Notes under the pieces: model-generated | The model's database searches: none | Seen by the model: the letters and a program-made list of their open reading frames with translations, nothing else | Told to the model about the DNA's origin: nothing | Shown: in pieces, positions 1 through 7,844 of the stretch | Position numbering within the stretch: the first letter of the stretch is position 1 | How the letters are laid out: each line of letters starts with the position of its first letter | Assembly: GCA_030149205.1 (NCBI GenBank) | Contig: JASBSB010000008.1 | Span: forward strand, 1 to 64,000 | DNA length: 64,000 nucleotides | DNA from: Candidatus Heimdallarchaeota archaeon | GTDB lineage: Archaea; Asgardarchaeota; Heimdallarchaeia; Heimdallarchaeales; Kariarchaeaceae | Direction: 5' to 3' | Made by a program: the position numbers and the translations under genes

Positions 1-146
1 CTGAAGCAGCGAGCACCGCTCCTGCGGGATCACAAGCCTCAGAACAAGCGGAAGAGCCTGCTGTGCTCTGTGGTCTGGTACAACCACAGAATCCGAGCTC
101 AGGTGGTGATTCCAATGTAAACGAATTTTGGGACAAGCTTATTTAG
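1..146 (+). CDS. C-terminal end of an unidentified protein (partial)
   Basis: The reading frame that begins at base 3 stays open to a TAG at 144-146 and ends in NVNEFWDKLI. The visible 47 residues are rich in Ala, Glu, Ser, Gln and Pro, which suggests a flexible low-complexity tail. The stretch is clearly more GC-rich than the rest of the window, so base composition differs from its neighbours. The body of the gene lies upstream of the window, so no function can be given. The decayed ccdA copy begins directly after the stop codon. Confidence 0.5.
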   Translation, partial: EAASTAPAGSQASEQAEEPAVLCGLVQPQNPSSGGDSNVNEFWDKLI

Positions 147-512
147 TATGAAAAATTTATATTCATTCCAAAAAAACTGAGATATAGATATCTCTTCCCA
201 TTATAGAATTTTTTCTTTTTGGTTTAACTGGGAGGTTTGCACTTTGCTTGTTCCCTGTTCTCCCTCCATTCCTAACATATTTGACCGAAGTTAGCACTAA
301 CCCAATAAAAGGATTTCTTACAGCTAAATTAACAATTTTAGGTGTTCTTACTGTTTTCATCAGTTGAAGTCTACTTTGAAATTTTGTTATAAAAGAGTTA
401 AATCCGTTTCTTGCCTCTAATTATTTAAGATTTAGGTTCTACGAAGGGATACTGTTGATCTTATTTAGGATACTCATAACATTTTCAAATAATTCAATAT
501 TGGGATAAACAT
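147..512 (+). pseudogene. Decayed, truncated copy of the CcdA-like gene at 1327-2028
   Basis: This stretch aligns without large gaps to about 1287-1655, the promoter region and first half of the CcdA-like gene. In a 168-base sample compared by eye about 88 percent of bases match. In the ccdA frame it has in-frame TGA codons at 365-367 and 377-379, another TGA near the start and a TAA near the end, and the conserved APC motif has become ALC. Similarity fades after about 512, so the second half of the gene is lost. It lies in the same orientation as the intact copy, so the thioredoxin gene sits between two direct repeats about 1.1 kb apart. Confidence 0.85.
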
Positions 513-553
513 TGAATTTATTTCAACAATATGCTTGAATTAATGGTTAATAA

Positions 554-1234
554 TTAACTAACTCTTTTAATTAAAACATATACTACCATTAATGCAATTG
601 CTGCTCCGAATGCAAGAAACAGTGGGTTTGATATTAAATTGTCAAATAATGTATTTGATGGTGAGTTTGGAGCAGGGTTAGTACTTGTCGTTCCCGCACC
701 TGCTGTAGTAGGAAGGGTCACAAGTGCATTTAATGCATCTTCCATCTGAGATTGTGAAACAATGGTGTAGTTAAAAGTTTTAACAACATTCAAACTACTA
801 TCTAATACCCACACATACCCATTTGTTGTCTTATAGGTGTTGGATAACTTGTTAATATCGAGTCCAAAGTCCCATTGAAAACCACCCTTTTGTTTCATGT
901 TGCTTACAGCTGCCAAATCATCCCCTGAATTTCCATAACTGATGGATAAGAAATTGACATAATCAGAATATTTAGGGTACAATGCTTTCATATTTTTCTG
1001 ATTTGCCTCACAAATTGTACACCAAGAAGCTGCCCAATCTAAAATTATAGGTTTTCCTGAATATGCATCAAGTTTAAGTTTGGTTGAATTGATCAGCTGA
1101 AACTGAAAATCAGCTTTCAAGGCATCTGATCCAATTGTTGTATTCCTTGGTTCATTAGTTTTTGCAATACCAGGGACAACAAGAAGGAATACTAAAATTA
1201 CAAATAAGTATGATGTCTTTTGTATAAGTTTCAT
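554..1234 (-). CDS. Exported, membrane-anchored thioredoxin-like protein (TlpA/ResA type)
   Basis: The protein probably works outside the cytoplasmic membrane as a thiol-disulfide oxidoreductase. The start at 1234 gives a classic signal peptide (MKLIQK then a hydrophobic stretch); a longer frame to 1285 adds 17 charged residues in front and is less likely. The thioredoxin fold carries the redox motif WCTIC (CxxC) after the strand PIILDWAASW. A Thr/Ser/Pro/Asn linker leads to a C-terminal hydrophobic segment followed by KRVS, so the protein is likely tethered to the membrane. It is divergent from a CcdA-like gene, the family that passes electrons across the membrane to such thioredoxins, so the two likely form one pathway. 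The family is clear; the substrate is unknown. Confidence 0.85.
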   Translation of the reverse strand: MKLIQKTSYLFVILVFLLVVPGIAKTNEPRNTTIGSDALKADFQFQLINSTKLKLDAYSGKPIILDWAASWCTICEANQKNMKALYPKYSDYVNFLSISYGNSGDDLAAVSNMKQKGGFQWDFGLDINKLSNTYKTTNGYVWVLDSSLNVVKTFNYTIVSQSQMEDALNALVTLPTTAGAGTTSTNPAPNSPSNTLFDNLISNPLFLAFGAAIALMVVYVLIKRVS

Positions 1235-1298
1235 CTTTTTCAAATCGTAATTTACTTTAACACTTAAGAACTTTGTTTCTCTCATTTATTAAGAAATA

Positions 1299-1306
1299 TT
1301 TATATT
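1299..1306 (+). promoter_or_regulatory. TATA-like box of the CcdA-like gene
   Basis: TTTATATT is centred about 25 nt before the ATG at 1327, the spacing expected for an archaeal leaderless transcript. The same box is kept in the decayed copy near 155-165. Assignment is by spacing and sequence only. Confidence 0.45.
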
Positions 1307-1326
1307 CATTCCAAGATAATTGGGAT

Positions 1327-2028
1327 ATGGTTAGTTCTCTTCCCCTTATAGAATTTTTTCTTTTGGGTCTAACAGGGAGTTTTGCACCTTGCTTATTTCC
1401 TGTTCTCCCTGCATTTCTAGCATATTTGACTGAATCTAGCACTAACCCAATGAAAGGATTTCTTTCAGCTATATTAACAATTTTAGGTGTATTTACTGTT
1501 TTTATCAGTTTAAGTCTACTTTTAAATTTTTTTACAAAAGATTTAAATCCCTTTCTTGCCTCTAATTATTTAAGATTTAGGTTCTACGAGGGGGTACTGC
1601 TGATTCTATTCGGAATACTCATAGCATTTTCAAATAATTTGAAGATTGGATTTTTTGATACCCTGGCTAGTAAATCAAATAACTTCCTACAAAAAATAGA
1701 GAATCCATGGTTACTCTCATTTTTGATTGGATTCTTCTTTGCCTTTTTAGCTGCACCCTGTGCTTTTATTGTATTTGGTACGTTTTTTGTTCAGGTAACT
1801 TTTTTAGGATCATTTAGTGACGTTATTTTTGCAAATATATTGTTTGCTCTAGGAGTTGGTGTACCCTTTCTACTACTTGGATTTATTGCACCACTCTTTA
1901 AAGAGTCCATTAAAGTTGATTCAAAGAAACTTTCAATCTATGTTCCAATCGTCACTGGGTTAATAATTCTTGGAACCGGTGTGTTTTTGATTTACGATGC
2001 ACTACAATATGGTTATTCGGTCTTTTGA
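1327..2028 (+). CDS. ccdA: CcdA/DsbD-type transmembrane thiol-electron transporter
   Basis: A polytopic membrane protein of about 233 residues with six hydrophobic segments. The motif FAPCLFPVLPAF near the start and LAAPCAFIVFG in the middle are the two Cys-Pro motifs of the CcdA family, whose members carry reducing power from cytoplasmic thioredoxin across the membrane. I chose the ATG at 1327 because a frame reaching back to 1273 would place the TATA-like box inside the coding region. The divergent gene encodes an exported thioredoxin, a likely electron acceptor. A broken copy lies at 147-512. The family call is strong; its use in cytochrome c maturation or in general disulfide reduction cannot be told apart here. 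Confidence 0.87.
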   Translation: MVSSLPLIEFFLLGLTGSFAPCLFPVLPAFLAYLTESSTNPMKGFLSAILTILGVFTVFISLSLLLNFFTKDLNPFLASNYLRFRFYEGVLLILFGILIAFSNNLKIGFFDTLASKSNNFLQKIENPWLLSFLIGFFFAFLAAPCAFIVFGTFFVQVTFLGSFSDVIFANILFALGVGVPFLLLGFIAPLFKESIKVDSKKLSIYVPIVTGLIILGTGVFLIYDALQYGYSVF

Positions 2029-2120
2029 TAGTTCAAGAATTCTAGAAGGCTTTACTTCTTAAATGAAATTAAAATTATCTGTTATTCAACTAGTAAACAC
2101 TTTTAATTCTTGGCCACTCC

Positions 2121-2924
2121 ATGAAGATTGTGGAAATTTCTGAAAATCTTGAAAAAATTTTATTTTACGCAAAACAGGTCATGATAGTTTCAGGGGCGGG
2201 TTTAAGTGTTGCTTCAGGTATTCCCACTTTCAGGGGAAAAGGAGGCATCTGGGAAGAAGACTCAGAGAATTATGTAAATACAAAATTTGCAACATTTCAA
2301 TTCTTTAGAAACCATCCTGAAGCGGTAATAAATTGGTATCGAAATAGATTAGAGAAAATGTATGACACTATACCGAGTGAAGGTCATAATTCTTGTGCTG
2401 ATCTAGAAAAAACACTTATTTCTTATTCCAAAAAGACTTTACACGTTACTCAAAACATCGATGGGTTGTTATCCAAAGCAGGGGTTAAGCAACTTGCAGA
2501 AATACATGGCAACATTAACTTTGTAAGATGTGCAAATTTATTGGGAAAACATCGAGGTAAAATAGTACCATTCAAGATGAATTATGTTAATATATCCAAT
2601 GAAGATATGTTTTGTGAGGAATGTTCGAGTCCATTGAGACCTAACGTGTTATGGTTTGATGAATATTATGACATTGAATATTACAATATTGATCTTGTAG
2701 ATAATTTCACAAGGGGGCTCGATCTTATAATTTTTGTGGGGACATCAATTAGCACGAGTTATCCTTACCAACTTCTTGAATATTCTCTTATACATAATAT
2801 CTCGATATTAGAATTTAACGATGTTGGAATGATTGAGGCTCCTCAATTATTTGCATTTAAGGGTGATGTAAATAAAACATTACCAGATTTTGTTAATGTT
2901 TGGTCTCGAATCCTGAAGAAATAG
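2121..2924 (+). CDS. Sir2-family NAD-dependent deacylase (sirtuin), divergent zinc site
   Basis: Sirtuins remove acyl groups from protein lysines while consuming NAD. The NAD-binding motifs are present: GAGLS at residues 25-29, GIPTFRG at 33-39, QNID at 111-114 and the catalytic His129 in EIHGN. GTS near residue 208 is the usual late motif. The zinc module is unusual: FCEEC gives Cys165 and Cys168, but the first CxxC pair is reduced to a single Cys137 within RCANLLG. Zinc may therefore bind differently or not at all. Length (267 residues) is normal. It stands alone on the plus strand. The family is certain; whether it deacetylates or acts on another acyl group or ADP-ribosylates is open. Confidence 0.88.
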   Translation: MKIVEISENLEKILFYAKQVMIVSGAGLSVASGIPTFRGKGGIWEEDSENYVNTKFATFQFFRNHPEAVINWYRNRLEKMYDTIPSEGHNSCADLEKTLISYSKKTLHVTQNIDGLLSKAGVKQLAEIHGNINFVRCANLLGKHRGKIVPFKMNYVNISNEDMFCEECSSPLRPNVLWFDEYYDIEYYNIDLVDNFTRGLDLIIFVGTSISTSYPYQLLEYSLIHNISILEFNDVGMIEAPQLFAFKGDVNKTLPDFVNVWSRILKK

Positions 2925-2998
2925 GTAAATTCTTAATAATTGTTCCCTACGGTCTTGTTCTTTCTTAATGACTCTTGTTTGAGATTTTTATGGCTTAT

Positions 2999-3724
2999 TT
3001 AACTCCATTGCTCCCTCTTAATATGATCTCTTGGAATCCCAAGATTTGTAAGATCATCAATCATTGATGATATAAATCCCGGAGCACCACATAGATAGAA
3101 ATATCCATCTTCAAACCCCTTTATTTCTTCAGCTAAATATTCTTGATTGATTCTCCCAATTCTTGCATAGTCCAACCCATGTGTATCTCTGGTTATTGAT
3201 AACTCATATTTTCCACCAGGTATCTGCTTTATTAATTCTCTAAGCTCCTGTTCATAAATAACATCATCTCCATATCTGGAGGAATACAATACCTCAAACT
3301 TTACATTTAATTTTTTGTCTATGACATACTGCATAAATGCCCTAAATGGGGTTATACCACTTCCTGCTGCAATTCCAAAAAACTTATCTGAAACTGTCTC
3401 ATCCCAGATAAAATTACCATGTGGTCCCTTGATCTGAAGTGTAGAACCAACAGGTATTTCATTCAGATACTTGCTCATTGTTGGAGTCTCAGTCTGCTTA
3501 ATTGTGATCTCAAGATAATCTTTTTTTGTTGGTGATGAGGCGATAGAATAGGCTCGACTGACCACAGTTCCTTCAATTTCTGCTGATACCATAATGAATT
3601 GAACTGTTTTCCAGTCGAAGGGTTCAGAGGGAACCAATCTCAAGGTTCGTGTATCTCTGGTTTCTCGCTTATCTGACACAATGGTGGCAGTTTGGTATCC
3701 TGGTTTTCTTCTAGGAGTTGACAT
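2999..3724 (-). CDS. Ferredoxin-NADP reductase-like flavoprotein (FAD plus NAD(P) domains)
   Basis: The protein has the two-domain layout of the FNR family: RAYS at residues 57-60 for FAD binding, GPHGNF near 100-105, GSGITPF at 121-127 for the nucleotide-binding domain and CGAPG at 212-216 followed by a short C-terminal tail ending in W-S. Such proteins move electrons between NAD(P)H and a one-electron carrier; no fused ferredoxin domain is present, so the partner is encoded elsewhere. Its ATG shares one base with the TGA stop of the upstream TerB-like gene (TGATG), which implies translational coupling and a shared role. Confidence 0.88.
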   Translation of the reverse strand: MSTPRRKPGYQTATIVSDKRETRDTRTLRLVPSEPFDWKTVQFIMVSAEIEGTVVSRAYSIASSPTKKDYLEITIKQTETPTMSKYLNEIPVGSTLQIKGPHGNFIWDETVSDKFFGIAAGSGITPFRAFMQYVIDKKLNVKFEVLYSSRYGDDVIYEQELRELIKQIPGGKYELSITRDTHGLDYARIGRINQEYLAEEIKGFEDGYFYLCGAPGFISSMIDDLTNLGIPRDHIKREQWS

Positions 3725-4056
3725 CAGAATATTTCCCCCTTTTCAATGAAGCTTTCCAATTTATTTAAAAGTTTTTCCTCATCTGGGGTAACAACACCAT
3801 CTTCCTTAGCTTTGTTCATAGCATTATACAACAGGTCTCTTAAAAAGTCTAATACAATCTCTTTGTACTCTTCATCATCTAGATCCGTTTGTAGAATCTC
3901 CAAATGTTGGCTTTCAAGAGTCGTAATACCTCTTAAAACAAGATCAAGAATCGCCTGCTCATCCTCTGTAATCTGGTTATCCTCTAATGCAATAGACTCT
4001 AAACTTTCGCTAAGCTGGTTTAGCTCCTTTTTGATATCTTCAATAGACTTATGCAT
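3724..4056 (-). CDS. Small acidic helical protein, TerB-like (paralog 1)
   Basis: A 110-residue, highly charged, mostly helical protein. Two similar motifs stand out, ALEDNQITEDEQAIL near residues 23-37 and AKEDGVVTPDEEKLL near 83-97, in the pattern A-x-x-D-G/N-x-[IV]-[TS]-x-[DE]-E that recalls TerB domains and EF-hand-like loops. Two further proteins with the same double motif lie at 6055-6390 and 21754-22110. The stop overlaps the start of the flavin reductase gene. A TATA-like stretch (4078-4087) lies about 26 nt upstream of its ATG. Function is unknown; metal binding or membrane-stress functions of TerB relatives are only an analogy. Confidence 0.75.
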   Translation of the reverse strand: MHKSIEDIKKELNQLSESLESIALEDNQITEDEQAILDLVLRGITTLESQHLEILQTDLDDEEYKEIVLDFLRDLLYNAMNKAKEDGVVTPDEEKLLNKLESFIEKGEIF

Positions 4057-4175
4057 GAGGAACAGATTCCTCCATAGTTTATATTAATTTTTACATCAGT
4101 AATTTGATTCAAAATTAAATAGAAAAAATATTTGGCAATCTGAGATTTAATAACCTCGAGGCACTAACTAAATCT

Positions 4176-4898
4176 GTGAAACCTTACCTTGCACATGCCC
4201 TAAAAGTATGTGAAAATTCAGGATTCTCAATACCAAGTCGTGTGATTCAAATTATGGAAGAGATTGACCGAGATAATTTCGTCCCAGAATCTGAAAAAAC
4301 TAGTGCTCAGAAGGATATTCCTCTTCAGATTCCAGAGGGACAAACTATATCCGCACCTCATATGGTAATGATGATGCTTGCAAAGGAAGCTGGTGATATT
4401 CAGCCTTCCGATACAGTATTAGAAATAGGAACTGGATCAGGCTACAATGCGGTTATCATTAGTGGTCTTTTGGAATCTGGAAAGATTGTGACAATTGAAA
4501 GACATCAGCAGTTAGTTGATTTTGCAAAAATGAACATTCAGAAAATAAGCCTAAAACATCCCTATGTTAATAAAATTCAAATCTTAAGGGGCGATGGAAC
4601 CAATGATATTCCAAATTTAAAATTCAACAAAATTCTTGTAACTGCGTGTGGTCCAAGGATACCAAAAGTATTTATTGATAGACTTTCTATTAATGGAAAG
4701 CTAATAATTCCGGTGGGTTCAAAATATGGAAATCAACAACTACTACGAGTAATCAAACTCCCAGAGGATGAAAGAGATCATAGTTCTCATTCAATGAAAG
4801 AAACCTACCTGGATAAATCATTAAATTTTGAAACTTTGAAGATAGATGTATTAACTCATGTTAGATTTGTACCATTAGTTGGAAAAGAGGGGTTCTAG
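4176..4898 (+). CDS. pcm: Protein-L-isoaspartate O-methyltransferase
   Basis: The enzyme methylates L-isoaspartyl residues formed by ageing of proteins, using S-adenosylmethionine, and so starts their repair. The family signature GQTISAPHMV is at residues 55-64 and the SAM-binding loop VLEIGTGSGY at 81-90; RGDGT and the late VPLVG segment also match. The length of 240 residues is slightly above the usual 210-230. The start is a GTG at 4176. It is convergent with the tryptophan dioxygenase gene, only 15 bases from its end. Confidence 0.92.
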   Translation: MKPYLAHALKVCENSGFSIPSRVIQIMEEIDRDNFVPESEKTSAQKDIPLQIPEGQTISAPHMVMMMLAKEAGDIQPSDTVLEIGTGSGYNAVIISGLLESGKIVTIERHQQLVDFAKMNIQKISLKHPYVNKIQILRGDGTNDIPNLKFNKILVTACGPRIPKVFIDRLSINGKLIIPVGSKYGNQQLLRVIKLPEDERDHSSHSMKETYLDKSLNFETLKIDVLTHVRFVPLVGKEGF

Positions 4899-4913
4899 AA
4901 CTGATTTAAGAGA

Positions 4914-6002
4914 TTAAGATACAAAATTACTCATAAATTCGTAATACTCTGGGTTCTTTAATTCTGGTTTAAATGAAGAAGGGAGCAATAAAGACCTAAC
5001 AAACCATAATTTCTTGAAAATTCGATATTTCGAAGTTTCATCTAGATAATCAACTCCCGTTGAACCTCCAGTTCCTGTTCTTCTTCCTAAAATCCTTTCT
5101 ACCATCCTTGCATGTCTTGTCCTCCAGAGGACAAAGTGTTGCTCCAGTTCTACGAGCTTGTCAATTAGTGTTCGAGGCCAAGTTAAGAGAGGGAGTTCTC
5201 TGTAGGTTTCAATGAAGAGGATTGCAGTCTTAATTCTCTTCTGATTTGGGTTAGAGTCCATCAAAAAAGATTTGATAGCATCAAATTCTTTTTGATTTTG
5301 GGTGAGTACTCTGTTATCCACATCTGAGTTTTTTTGGTATAAATTACTCCTGCTCTGTTTCTGATACTCATCATAATTCTTAAGATAATCATTTATGAAC
5401 TCGTCAACAACTTTTCCATCGGAGCTTTGATCTGGAGTTGAGGTTTGAATAGGTGTTCTGAATAACCATTGCTCTAACCCATCTAATATTGAAGGCTCAG
5501 TAAAACTCTCAGAGATTGTTCCCCAAATATTTGGTGCTGTTTCACTTGTTGACACTTCAAAAAAATCGATCGGTGTCATATTTCCAATCTTAAGGTACTC
5601 TTCCTTTTTAATTCCCATAATCCCCTCCATAATTCTCATTTGGTAGGATTGAAAGCCACTTGCTGTTCCAAGCTTGGATCTAAATTCCATGAAATCTCGA
5701 GGTGTCATAGTTTCCATAAGTTCAAATTGTTGCTCTGCTAATCTTAAAATCACAATAATTCTATTGAGAGAGTGAACAATAAGAGGCATAGACTCTTCAT
5801 GGATTTTATCTTGGGAAAGTTTCACACGAACAAACTTTAGTTCTCGAATTGCAAGCTTAAACCAAAGTTCATAGACCTGATGAATTATAATGAAATTTAA
5901 TTCATCTCTTGAGACGGAGTCTTCGTTCAATTCATTTCCGTTTTGTAATCTTAACAATTCCTCTAATCTGAGATAAGACCAATATGTTGGAGGATGAGTC
6001 AC
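4914..6002 (-). CDS. tdo: Tryptophan 2,3-dioxygenase (heme enzyme)
   Basis: Opens the indole ring of tryptophan with O2 to give N-formylkynurenine, the first step of the kynurenine route. Conserved landmarks: the N-terminal TYWSYLRLEELL, the HQVYELWFK helix with His41 (distal active-site His), and WRTRHARMVERILGRRTGTGGS near residues 291-312, in which His295 is the expected proximal heme ligand. The 362 residues are longer than bacterial enzymes (about 280), close to eukaryotic ones (about 400); an Asn/Ser/Gln-rich insertion near 190-225 accounts for part of it. The start is GTG. O2 dependence implies an organism that meets oxygen. No other kynurenine gene is in the window. Confidence 0.92.
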   Translation of the reverse strand: MTHPPTYWSYLRLEELLRLQNGNELNEDSVSRDELNFIIIHQVYELWFKLAIRELKFVRVKLSQDKIHEESMPLIVHSLNRIIVILRLAEQQFELMETMTPRDFMEFRSKLGTASGFQSYQMRIMEGIMGIKKEEYLKIGNMTPIDFFEVSTSETAPNIWGTISESFTEPSILDGLEQWLFRTPIQTSTPDQSSDGKVVDEFINDYLKNYDEYQKQSRSNLYQKNSDVDNRVLTQNQKEFDAIKSFLMDSNPNQKRIKTAILFIETYRELPLLTWPRTLIDKLVELEQHFVLWRTRHARMVERILGRRTGTGGSTGVDYLDETSKYRIFKKLWFVRSLLLPSSFKPELKNPEYYEFMSNFVS

Positions 6003-6026
6003 AGCTACTCAATATGTACTTATTAC

Positions 6027-6035
6027 TTATATTTT
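6027..6035 (-). promoter_or_regulatory. TATA-like box of the tryptophan dioxygenase gene
   Basis: On the minus strand AAAATATAA is centred about 29 nt before the GTG start at 6002, the spacing of an archaeal promoter giving a nearly leaderless transcript. Confidence 0.4.
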
Positions 6036-6054
6036 GTTAGAACACAAGAGAAAA

Positions 6055-6390
6055 TTATAAAATTCTAGATAATCCATTTTCTCTCAGAAACGATTCTATT
6101 TGTTTGAGTAGTCTGTTCTCATCCTTTGAAATTACTCCATCCTGTCGAGCCTTTTGAATTATGTTTCTAAAACTTGTTTCAAATAGTTCTTGAATTTTCT
6201 CCTTAAATTCATTAGACTGTAAGTCTAACAAAGTTTTTATTGTAGATTCTAACTCCCAGAGTGTCATCCTGACCTGTTCAATGATTACTGCTTCCTCATC
6301 AGTCACAAGGTTATCCTCCATTGCTAAAGATACCATTGTATCCAACAATCTCGAAGTTTTCAAATTAATTTCTTCAGGAGTCCAGTTCAT
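6055..6390 (-). CDS. Small acidic helical protein, TerB-like (paralog 2)
   Basis: A 111-residue relative of the proteins at 3724-4056 and 21754-22110. It shows the same double motif: SLAMEDNLVTDEEAVI near residues 16-31 and ARQDGVISKDENRLL near 83-97, with amphipathic helices between. It ends 52 bases upstream of the start of the tryptophan dioxygenase gene on the same strand, a gap that contains that gene's own TATA-like box, so co-transcription is possible but not required. No catalytic motif or membrane segment is seen. The function is unknown. Confidence 0.72.
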   Translation of the reverse strand: MNWTPEEINLKTSRLLDTMVSLAMEDNLVTDEEAVIIEQVRMTLWELESTIKTLLDLQSNEFKEKIQELFETSFRNIIQKARQDGVISKDENRLLKQIESFLRENGLSRIL

Positions 6391-6678
6391 ACATAGACCT
6401 ATTACTCTGGGCTTTCAAAAAGTTTTTTTGAGACAATGTAATTTTTGCGATATTATATTTAATTTTCTGTTTAATAGATATATTAACAAGGTTTTTGATT
6501 TTGTGTGTCAAATTGATTACCTATAGATTAATTATATTTACCTGCTCCATTTTGAGCCAAGAATGATGGTTTATCTACTAAAAAGATCAAACATCCTCTT
6601 TCTATTTTGATCTGAAAAGGTCACGGAATCTTTATTTTTAGTAAGTAAATTCATAAAGAGTCAAAAGTAAACTGAACT
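6391..6678. other. AT-rich divergent intergenic region
   Basis: This 288-base gap separates the TerB-like gene (minus) from the dehydrogenase gene (plus). It must hold both promoters. I see A/T-rich stretches including TTCATAAAG about 25 nt before the ATG at 6679, but no convincing small gene or structured RNA. Confidence 0.4.
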
Positions 6679-7809
6679 ATGCCTAAGAAAAATTTTAAGA
6701 TTACAGTACTACCTGGTGATGGTATCGGAAAAGAGGTGATGAGAGAGGGAATAAAGGTTCTTCAAAAAGTTGAAGGTTTAACCAATTATAACTTTGAATT
6801 AACAGAGTATGATTGTGGAGGTGAGTACTTTCTTAAGACTGGGAAGGAATGGGAAGAAGATGCATATACCAATTGTCAATCTGCAGATTCTATATTACTG
6901 GGGGCAGTTGGATGGCCAGGAGCAATTCTACCAAATAGAAATATTGCCGGAGCTGGGGTGATTTTTGGATTACGGTTTGGTTTAGATCTATATGCTAATG
7001 TAAGACCAACAAAATTGTTTGAAGGTATTCACCATAAGGTTCACAACAAATCTAAACAAGTATGGGAACCTGGATTAGTCGATTTAATCACTGTGAGAGA
7101 GAACACTGAGGGACTTTACACTCCCACAAGAGGAAAACTTTCAAGAGGAGGTGTAGATGAAGTTGCAATTGATACAAGAGTTATCACCAATAAAGGAGCG
7201 CGAAGGGTGATAAAATATGCGTTCGAACTGTCTAAAAGAAGGCAAAAAGGGTCTCCGGGAGATGGAAAGAAGAGAGTTACCTGTGTAGATAAGAGTAATG
7301 TTTTGGACGGTTGTAGATTATTTAGGTCAATATACGATGAAGTAGCGGTTGAATTTCCAGAAATAGAAAAGGACTATGCTTATATCGATGCCTATACTCA
7401 GTGGTTAGTCAGAAATCCAGAGTGGTTTGATGTTGTTGTTACAACTAATATGTTAGGAGACATTGCTTCAGACCTTAGTTCGGTACTCGCTGGATCATTA
7501 GGCATGGCTCCTTCAGGAAATATTGGGGACAGGCATGCTTTTTTTGAGCCTGTACATGGATCAGCACCCAAGCACGCAGGAAAAAACAAAGTTAATCCAA
7601 TGGCCATGATATTTTCAGTTAGTATGATGCTGGATCACCTCAGTAATAAATTTGATGAACCAGATTTACTGGTCGCAAGTAAAAAAGTCGATAAAGCCAT
7701 TGAAACTGTGATCAAAGATCATAAAATTTTGACCTATGATTTGGGAGGAACATCCTCAACTGAACAAGTAGGTACTGAAATTTCGAGCATTCTAGGAAAG
7801 ATATTTTAA
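6679..7809 (+). CDS. Isocitrate/3-isopropylmalate/tartrate dehydrogenase family enzyme
   Basis: A beta-decarboxylating dehydrogenase that oxidises a D-2-hydroxy acid with NAD(P). Landmarks: VLPGDGIGKEV near residues 11-21, LDLYANVRP for substrate arginines, VRENTEGLYT, the Tyr/Lys region, DIASDLSS with the metal-binding Asp residues, and EPVHGSAPKHAGK near the nucleotide site. Length is 376 residues. The ANVRP and VRENTEG motifs are shared by isopropylmalate, malate/tartrate and isocitrate enzymes, so the substrate cannot be fixed from reading alone. The gene is monocistronic with no leucine or lysine biosynthesis genes beside it. Confidence 0.85.
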   Translation: MPKKNFKITVLPGDGIGKEVMREGIKVLQKVEGLTNYNFELTEYDCGGEYFLKTGKEWEEDAYTNCQSADSILLGAVGWPGAILPNRNIAGAGVIFGLRFGLDLYANVRPTKLFEGIHHKVHNKSKQVWEPGLVDLITVRENTEGLYTPTRGKLSRGGVDEVAIDTRVITNKGARRVIKYAFELSKRRQKGSPGDGKKRVTCVDKSNVLDGCRLFRSIYDEVAVEFPEIEKDYAYIDAYTQWLVRNPEWFDVVVTTNMLGDIASDLSSVLAGSLGMAPSGNIGDRHAFFEPVHGSAPKHAGKNKVNPMAMIFSVSMMLDHLSNKFDEPDLLVASKKVDKAIETVIKDHKILTYDLGGTSSTEQVGTEISSILGKIF

Positions 7810-7844
7810 ACATCTACTCTGATGGGATTTCGTTGTAGGTATGG

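Noticed and set aside
163..360. Minus-strand frame of 65 residues, similar to another at 1257-1442
   Set aside because: Both are antisense shadows of the repeated ccdA sequence; their similarity only reflects the duplicated DNA.
7069..7073. Avoidance of CCWGG or CCSGG as proof of the restriction site
   Set aside because: Both kinds of site occur in the window, so there is no visible absolute avoidance; counts over a whole genome would be needed.
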